A stretch of DNA of 64,000 nucleotides from Nitrosomonadales bacterium. Lineage in GTDB: Bacteria; Pseudomonadota; Gammaproteobacteria; Burkholderiales; SG8-39. The translations under genes were made by a program, and so were the position numbers. Below, one piece after another: positions 59,001-64,000 of this stretch. The stretch lies in NCBI GenBank assembly GCA_005240145.1, contig SBAS01000021.1, positions 22,949 to 86,948 of the forward strand, given 5' to 3'. A model generated the notes under the pieces. It saw only the letters and a list, made by a program, of their open reading frames with translations. It did no database searches and was not told the origin of the DNA. Every line of letters starts with the position of its first letter. Position 1 is the stretch's first letter.

Positions 59001-59612
59001 CTGCGCGCCCAGCTCGCCGCGGATGTCGGTGACGCGCGCCAGGTTCTCGCGCGAATCGGCCAGGCGGTGCTCGGTCTCCTTGCGGCGTTCCTTGTAGCGC
59101 GAGATGCCGGCCGCTTCCTCAAGAAACACGCGCAGCTCGTCGGGCTTGGCTTCGATGACCCTGGAAATCATGCCCTGTTCGATGATGGCGTAGGCGCGCG
59201 GCCCGAGGCCCGTGCCGAGGAACAGGTCCGTGATGTCGCGCCGCCGGACGTGCGTGCCGTTGATGTAGTACGAGGACTCGCCGTCGCGTTGCAGCACCCG
59301 CCGCACCGAGAGCTCGGCATACTGCGACCATTGCCCGGCTGCACGCCCCAGCGAGTTGTCGAACATCAGCTCGACGCTGGCTCGGGCCAGCGGCTTGCGC
59401 TCGCCAGCGCCGTTGAAGATGACGTCCTGCATCGAGTCGCCGCGCAGCGCCGAGGCGCGCGATTCCCCCAGCACCCAGCGCACCGCGTCGATGACGTTCG
59501 ACTTGCCGCAGCCGTTCGGACCGACGATGCCGACGAGCTGGCCGGGAACGGAGATCGAAGTAGGATCGACGAAGGACTTGAAGCCGGAGAGTTTTACCTG
59601 GATGAGGCGCAC
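56097..59612 (-). CDS. smc: chromosome segregation protein SMC
   Basis: LSGFKSFVDPTSISVPGQLVGIVGPNGCGKSNVIDAVRWVLGES, HLLSGGEKALTAISLVFAMF, coiled coils, hinge. Confidence 0.97.
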   Translation of the reverse strand: MRLIQVKLSGFKSFVDPTSISVPGQLVGIVGPNGCGKSNVIDAVRWVLGESRASALRGDSMQDVIFNGAGERKPLARASVELMFDNSLGRAAGQWSQYAELSVRRVLQRDGESSYYINGTHVRRRDITDLFLGTGLGPRAYAIIEQGMISRVIEAKPDELRVFLEEAAGISRYKERRKETEHRLADSRENLARVTDIRGELGAQIEKLEGQAEIASQYKALREEQQFKQHLLWFLRRKDAAADRARHAKEISSLSNEAEAGTARLREVESRAETARVAHFAAGDGLNAAQAAVYGANAEVAKHESELRHVEESRYRLESQHTERRSQLASWREQRSQLTQALHMWAARSGGAKQRVANAQASLAAQNARLPESESAYRASQEQLNDSRSRLLQAESRLLLEQQKVAHLESNLRSLSQRRERLEAELQSLAEPDSAGTNVANERVATYDRALAEAQAGLDALEAETVALAASSAAAAEADAEASREHTAAAAQLATLKQVQAAAEEEAPLHEWLERHQLAALPRFWQKIRIDHGWETAVESVLRERLHALELANSGALGSDRPPVKASLFSPGPADASAAAPALLGLIPLQDKVHAIDGRLAGALADWFVGVYAVEGRPTAEQRAALPAGTCLVNREGDQFTRHTLSFHAPDSADAGILARQSEIESLEERCQGLAKRAEAAAAEAKRIENLLAERNAALEQAREAVAARQQEKHDAQIEALKQGQALERYRERTAQIREEIGHIGEEAARDGARLAEASAAVTRIGDEIRAAKDKLETVRASYVAAETALAGQRVSTQQAEREAQDAAFGEREVTAKIAEIDNSVRMIDQQIGHAEVEVARLTEELAVDPVPAVRAALDAAAELRMGCEKTLARARETVEDAAGALRTLEEERLKIENSIAPLRDRVNDLRLKEQAAQINHDQYELQLQEASADEARLAAGAEDAPRPSTLQGEITRLTQAVNDLGAVNLVALDELAAARERKGFLDAQSADLEEAVTTLEDAIRRIDRESRELLRQTFDSVNRHFGSLFPVLFGGGDAKLVMTGEEILDAGVQVMAHPPGKRNTSIHLLSGGEKALTAISLVFAMFQLNPAPFCLLDEVDAPLDDSNTTRFCDLVRKMSTQTQFLFISHNKITMEMATQLIGVTMPESGVSRVVAVDIEEALRIREELAA

Positions 59613-59645
59613 TTACGATCGCTTCTGTTGGCGTCTTTGAATTTC

Positions 59646-59655
59646 TAAAATGATA
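59646..59655. promoter_or_regulatory. overlapping divergent -10-like hexamers between smc (TATCAT) and queF (TAAAAT)
   Basis: TAAAATGATA. Confidence 0.35.
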
Positions 59656-59697
59656 CCATTCGTGCGCGCATTTCCCGCCGCATTTTCAGAGCTTTTT

Positions 59698-60072
59698 ATG
59701 CCTTCGCGTCCAAGCAAGCGCCTGCAGACTTTTGTCAATCCGTCGCCGCGCCGCGACTACCGGATTTGCATGGAAATTCCGGAATTCACCTGCCTGTGCC
59801 CGCTCACCGGCCAGCCGGATTTCGCCGTGCTGTCGCTGGAGTACGTCCCGGACCGCCTGTGCGTGGAGTTGAAGTCGCTCAAGCTGTACGTGTGGTCCTT
59901 CCGCGATCAGGGCACGTTCCACGAGGCGCTGACCAACCGCATGCTGGAAGACCTGGTGAAGGCAACGCAGCCCCGTTTCATGCGCCTGACGGCAAAGTTC
60001 AACGTGCGCGGCGGGATCTATACTTCGATCGTCGCCGAGCACCGCAAACGCGGCTGGAAGGCGCAAACCTGA
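59698..60072 (+). CDS. queF: NADPH-dependent 7-cyano-7-deazaguanine reductase (unimodular QueF)
   Basis: [47 protein letters not shown]. Confidence 0.95.
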   Translation: MPSRPSKRLQTFVNPSPRRDYRICMEIPEFTCLCPLTGQPDFAVLSLEYVPDRLCVELKSLKLYVWSFRDQGTFHEALTNRMLEDLVKATQPRFMRLTAKFNVRGGIYTSIVAEHRKRGWKAQT

Positions 60073-60078
60073 GGCCCC

Positions 60079-60891
60079 ATGGAATCCATCCGCAAAACGA
60101 TTGAGGACGCCTGGGAAGGCCGCGCCTCGCTTGGCCCCGCCAACGCGCCGGCAAGCCTGCGCCAGGCAGTCGAGGAGGCAATCGCCGGTCTCGACTCCGG
60201 CAAGCTGCGCGTAGCTGAGAAGCTTGGCGGCACCTGGGTTACGCACCAATGGCTCAAGATGGCGGTGCTGCTTTCGTTTCGCCTTGAGGCAAACCGCGTC
60301 ATGGACGGCGGCGCAACCCGCTACTACGACAAGGTTGCATCGAAATTCGCTGCGTTTGATTTTGACCAGGGCGGCGTGCGTGTCGTCCCGCCGGCGATGG
60401 CGCGTCGCGGGGCTTATATTGCGAAAAACGTGGTCCTGATGCCCTCCTACGTGAATATCGGCGCCTACGTCGACGAAGGCACCATGGTGGACACCTGGGC
60501 CACGGTCGGCTCCTGCGCGCAGATCGGCAAGAACGTGCACCTTTCCGGCGGCGTGGGGATCGGCGGCGTGCTCGAGCCGGTGCAGGCGGGGCCGGTGATC
60601 ATCGAGGACAACTGCTTCATCGGCGCGCGCTCCGAGGTGGTCGAGGGCGTGATCGTCGAGGAGAACAGCGTGCTCTCGATGGGCGTGTTCATCGGCCAGA
60701 GCACGAAGATCTTTAACCGCGAGACGGGCGAAGTGCTCTATGGCCGCGTGCCCTCGGGCTCCGTGGTGGTGGCCGGCACCATGCCTTCCGGGGATCGCAG
60801 CTGCGCACTGTACTGCGTGGTCATCGTCAAGCGCGTCGACGCGAGGACCCGCGCGAAGACGAGCCTGAACGACCTCCTGCGCGGAGATTAA
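60079..60891 (+). CDS. dapD: 2,3,4,5-tetrahydropyridine-2,6-dicarboxylate N-succinyltransferase
   Basis: Hexapeptide repeats; [44 protein letters not shown]. Confidence 0.97.
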   Translation: MESIRKTIEDAWEGRASLGPANAPASLRQAVEEAIAGLDSGKLRVAEKLGGTWVTHQWLKMAVLLSFRLEANRVMDGGATRYYDKVASKFAAFDFDQGGVRVVPPAMARRGAYIAKNVVLMPSYVNIGAYVDEGTMVDTWATVGSCAQIGKNVHLSGGVGIGGVLEPVQAGPVIIEDNCFIGARSEVVEGVIVEENSVLSMGVFIGQSTKIFNRETGEVLYGRVPSGSVVVAGTMPSGDRSCALYCVVIVKRVDARTRAKTSLNDLLRGD

Positions 60892-60930
60892 GGGCTAAAC
60901 TAGGCATTGGTTAGACAGGAGAAGACACCT

Positions 60931-62124
60931 ATGTCCGCAATGAAGCGCCTGTTCCAGCTGATGGCCGACAAGAAGGCCTCCGACATCTTCCTGTCGGTCG
61001 GGGCGCCCATCAACATCAAGATCAACGGCGTGGCGATGCCGGTCAACCAGACGATGCTCAACGCCGACGCGGTGCGAACGCTGCTCTACGAAGTGCTGAA
61101 CGAAAAGCAGATCCGCGAGTACGAGGACGACATGGAGATGAACACCGCCTTCGCCCTCGAAGGCGTCGGCGCGTTCCGCATCAGCGCCTTCCGCCAGAAG
61201 GGCTCGCCGGCGGTGGTGGTGCGCTTCATCCCGGGCGATGTGCCGAAGTTCGACACCCTGGGGCTGCCCGACGTGCTCAAGGAAATCATCATGCAGAAGC
61301 GCGGCCTGATCCTGATGGTCGGCGCCACCGGCTCGGGCAAGTCGACCTCGCTTTCGGCGATGCTCGACCTGCGCAACGAGCAAAAGTCGGGCCACATCCT
61401 GACGCTGGAAGACCCGGTCGAGTTCATCTTCAAGAACAAGAAATCGATCGTCAACCAGCGCGAAGTCGGCACCGACACCAAGAGTTTCGAGACTGCGCTG
61501 AAGAACGCGCTGCGGCAGGCGCCCGACTGCATCCTGATCGGCGAGATCCGCGACAAGCAGACCATGGGGATGGCGCTCGCCTACGCCCAGTCCGGCCACC
61601 TCGCGCTTGCCACGCTGCACGCCAACAACAGCTACCACGCGATGAACCGGATCATCAGCTTCTACCCGCTGGAGAACCGCCCCACGCTGCTGCTGGACCT
61701 GTCCGCCGCTTTGCAGGCCATCGTCTCGCAGCGCCTGGTGCGCACCAAGACCGGCGCGCGCCGCGCCGCGGTCGAAGTGCTGCTCAACACGCGCCACATC
61801 GCGGAACTGATCGAGAAAGGCGACGTCAACGAGATCAAGGACGCGATGGAAAAAAGCATGTCGCCGGGTTCGCAGACCTTCGAGCAATCCCTTTTCGCCA
61901 TGTTCATGGACGGCGCGATCACGCAGGACGAGTGCATGGCGAACGCCGATTCGGCCACCAACATGCTCTGGCTCATCAACCAGGCGACCGCCGGCGACAT
62001 ATCATCGGGAGGCGGCGCACCCGCCTCGGGCGCCAAGAAGGAAGAAAAAAAGGACGCTGCGCTGGCGACCACCGCCGGTCCCGGCGCGTCTTTCAGCGAC
62101 TTCAAGATCGACGCCAGCGTCTAG
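60931..62124 (+). CDS. pilU: type IV pilus retraction-type ATPase PilU
   Basis: [55 protein letters not shown]; PilU-like C-terminal tail. Confidence 0.93.
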   Translation: MSAMKRLFQLMADKKASDIFLSVGAPINIKINGVAMPVNQTMLNADAVRTLLYEVLNEKQIREYEDDMEMNTAFALEGVGAFRISAFRQKGSPAVVVRFIPGDVPKFDTLGLPDVLKEIIMQKRGLILMVGATGSGKSTSLSAMLDLRNEQKSGHILTLEDPVEFIFKNKKSIVNQREVGTDTKSFETALKNALRQAPDCILIGEIRDKQTMGMALAYAQSGHLALATLHANNSYHAMNRIISFYPLENRPTLLLDLSAALQAIVSQRLVRTKTGARRAAVEVLLNTRHIAELIEKGDVNEIKDAMEKSMSPGSQTFEQSLFAMFMDGAITQDECMANADSATNMLWLINQATAGDISSGGGAPASGAKKEEKKDAALATTAGPGASFSDFKIDASV

Positions 62125-62126
62125 CT

Positions 62127-63254
62127 TTGTCGAGCGCGTTAGAACTCGTACAGGAGTTGATCCGTCGGCGCTCGGTGACGCCGGAGGATGGCGGCTGCCA
62201 GGACCTGATCGCCGCCCGCCTCGCCGCCGCCGGCTTCAAGTGCGAGCCGATGCGCTTTGGCGAGGTGAGCAACCTCTGGGCGCGGCGCGGCGCCGGCCGG
62301 CCCCTGCTCTGCTTTGCCGGCCATACCGACGTGGTGCCCACCGGGCCGCTCTCGGAATGGCATTCCGACCCGTTCACGCCGACGCTGCGCGAGGGCAAGC
62401 TCTACGGGCGGGGCGCGGCGGACATGAAATCCTCCATTGCCGCTTTCGTCGTCGCGGCGGAAACTTTCGTCAAGGAACGCCCGGCGCATGGCGGTTCGAT
62501 CGCCTTCCTCCTCACCTCGGACGAGGAAGGCCCATCGGTGGACGGCACGGTGAAGGTGGTGGAAGTCCTCAAGCGGCGCGGCGAGACAATGGACTATTGC
62601 GTCGTCGGCGAGCCGACGTCGGTCGATTCCCTGGGCGATATGCTGAAGAATGGGCGGCGCGGCTCGCTCTCCGGGCGGCTTACCGTACGAGGCATCCAGG
62701 GGCATGTCGCCTACCCGCATCTCGCGCGTAACCCGGTGCACCAGCTTGCGCCGGCGCTGGCCGAGCTGGCGAAGACGCAGTGGGACAAGGGCAACGAGAG
62801 CTTTCCGCCGACGACCTGGCAGGTGTCGAACATCCATGCCGGCACCGGGGTCGGCAACGTCATTCCCGGCAGCGTCGAGGTCGATTTCAATTTTCGTTTT
62901 TCCACGGAGAACACCGACGCCAGCCTGATGCAGCGGGTGGAAGCGATCCTGAAAAAGCACGGCCTGGAATACTCGCTGTCCTGGGTCACCGGCGCCCGTC
63001 CCTTCCTCAGCGCCAACGGCAAGCTGGCGAAGACGGTCACCGAGGTCTGCAAGCGCCACACCGGCCGCACGGCCGAGATCTCCACCACCGGCGGCACATC
63101 GGACGCGCGCTTCATCATCGACATCTCTGCCGAAGTGCTGGAGCTCGGGCCGGTCAACGCCAGCATCCACAAGCTCAACGAGCACATCGAGGTCGCCGCG
63201 CTCGAGCAATTGGCGGACATCTACCTCGACGTCCTGCGCTCGCTGTTGCCTTGA
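62127..63254 (+). CDS. dapE: succinyl-diaminopimelate desuccinylase
   Basis: [49 protein letters not shown] start. Confidence 0.95.
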   Translation: MSSALELVQELIRRRSVTPEDGGCQDLIAARLAAAGFKCEPMRFGEVSNLWARRGAGRPLLCFAGHTDVVPTGPLSEWHSDPFTPTLREGKLYGRGAADMKSSIAAFVVAAETFVKERPAHGGSIAFLLTSDEEGPSVDGTVKVVEVLKRRGETMDYCVVGEPTSVDSLGDMLKNGRRGSLSGRLTVRGIQGHVAYPHLARNPVHQLAPALAELAKTQWDKGNESFPPTTWQVSNIHAGTGVGNVIPGSVEVDFNFRFSTENTDASLMQRVEAILKKHGLEYSLSWVTGARPFLSANGKLAKTVTEVCKRHTGRTAEISTTGGTSDARFIIDISAEVLELGPVNASIHKLNEHIEVAALEQLADIYLDVLRSLLP

Positions 63255-64000
63255 AGGTCTCGCAACTCCTGGCCCGCACGGCGCGGGAATTCAGCCGGGC
63301 AAAGCTGCACTACGGACACGGCACGCACAACTCAAGGGAGGAAGCTGCGTGGCTGATTTCCTCGGTTCTTGGGTATCTTCTTGAGGAAGAAATAAGTTCA
63401 AAAGACCTGCAGAAGATAGAGATCCTTGCACGGCGCCGCATCCGCGAGCGCATCCCGCTGGCCTACCTGCTCAGGGAAGCCTGGCTCGGCGAGCATTCCT
63501 TCTACATCGACAAGCGCGCCATCGTGCCGCGCTCATTCATCGCCGAACTCCTGGGCGACCACTTGAGCCCTTGGCTGGCGCGCGAACCGAAGCGGATCCT
63601 GGATCTGTGCACCGGCTCGGGTTGCCTCGCGGTGCTCGCCGCGCTCGAGTTTCCCGGCGCAAAAGTCGATGCAGCCGACCTTTCGCCTGCTGCTCTGCAG
63701 GTTGCCAGGATAAACATCAGGCAGCACCGGCTGGGAAAGCGCGTTCGCGCCATCAGGTCGGACCTGTTTCATTCAATTAGGAAACAGAAGTACGACCTCA
63801 TCATCAGCAATCCGCCGTACGTCACCTCGACGTCGATGCAGAAACTGCCTAAAGAGTATCGGCATGAACCGGCGATGTCGCTTGCAGCCGGCAAGGACGG
63901 CCTCGATCTCGTGCACAGGATCCTCGCCGAGGCGAAGGATCACCTCACGCCTCAAGGCCTGCTGGTGTGCGAAATCGGCGGGAACCGCAAGGCGCTGGAG
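63251..64000 (+). CDS. prmB: ribosomal protein L3 glutamine N5-methyltransferase PrmB (3'-truncated; absent from the ORF track)
   Basis: Open frame from TTG 63251 (TTGA overlap with dapE stop): [60 protein letters not shown]. Confidence 0.92.
   Translation, partial: MKVSQLLARTAREFSRAKLHYGHGTHNSREEAAWLISSVLGYLLEEEISSKDLQKIEILARRRIRERIPLAYLLREAWLGEHSFYIDKRAIVPRSFIAELLGDHLSPWLAREPKRILDLCTGSGCLAVLAALEFPGAKVDAADLSPAALQVARINIRQHRLGKRVRAIRSDLFHSIRKQKYDLIISNPPYVTSTSMQKLPKEYRHEPAMSLAAGKDGLDLVHRILAEAKDHLTPQGLLVCEIGGNRKALE

Overview
GC-rich chromosomal window that looks betaproteobacterial from synteny: uvrC-pgsA-tRNA Gly/Cys/Leu; the rpsB-tsf-pyrH-frr-uppS-cdsA-dxr-rseP-bamA-skp-lpxD-fabZ-lpxA-lpxB-rnhB supercluster; smc-zipA-ligA; guaB-guaA. 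It is mostly housekeeping and encodes about 67 credible proteins plus 3 tRNAs. I found no rRNA, prophage, transposon or CRISPR array. Most of the long antisense ORFs in the track are high-GC artefacts. Most interesting items: (1) a fused class II aldolase-SDR protein whose stop overlaps the start of mtnA by one base, suggesting a one-polypeptide version of the DHAP shunt for MTA/5'-deoxyadenosine salvage; an S-methyl-5'-thioinosine phosphorylase-like gene coupled to hpt lies elsewhere in the window. (2) A five-gene, start/stop-overlapping catabolic operon (NicX/M29-like dioxygenase, alpha/beta hydrolase, acyl-CoA-dehydrogenase homologue apparently lacking the usual EGT glutamate, exported amidohydrolase, AMP-forming ligase). 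(3) rlmJ, which appears forced to start at CTG, in frame with and 3 nt after the guaA stop. (4) Repeated compact divergent gene pairs with overlapping or symmetric -10 cores and near-leaderless starts. (5) A 53-aa Cys/His small protein absent from the ORF track. (6) An EF-P with a GGRGGAF loop. All product names come from reading the sequence and recalling family motifs; no database search was run.
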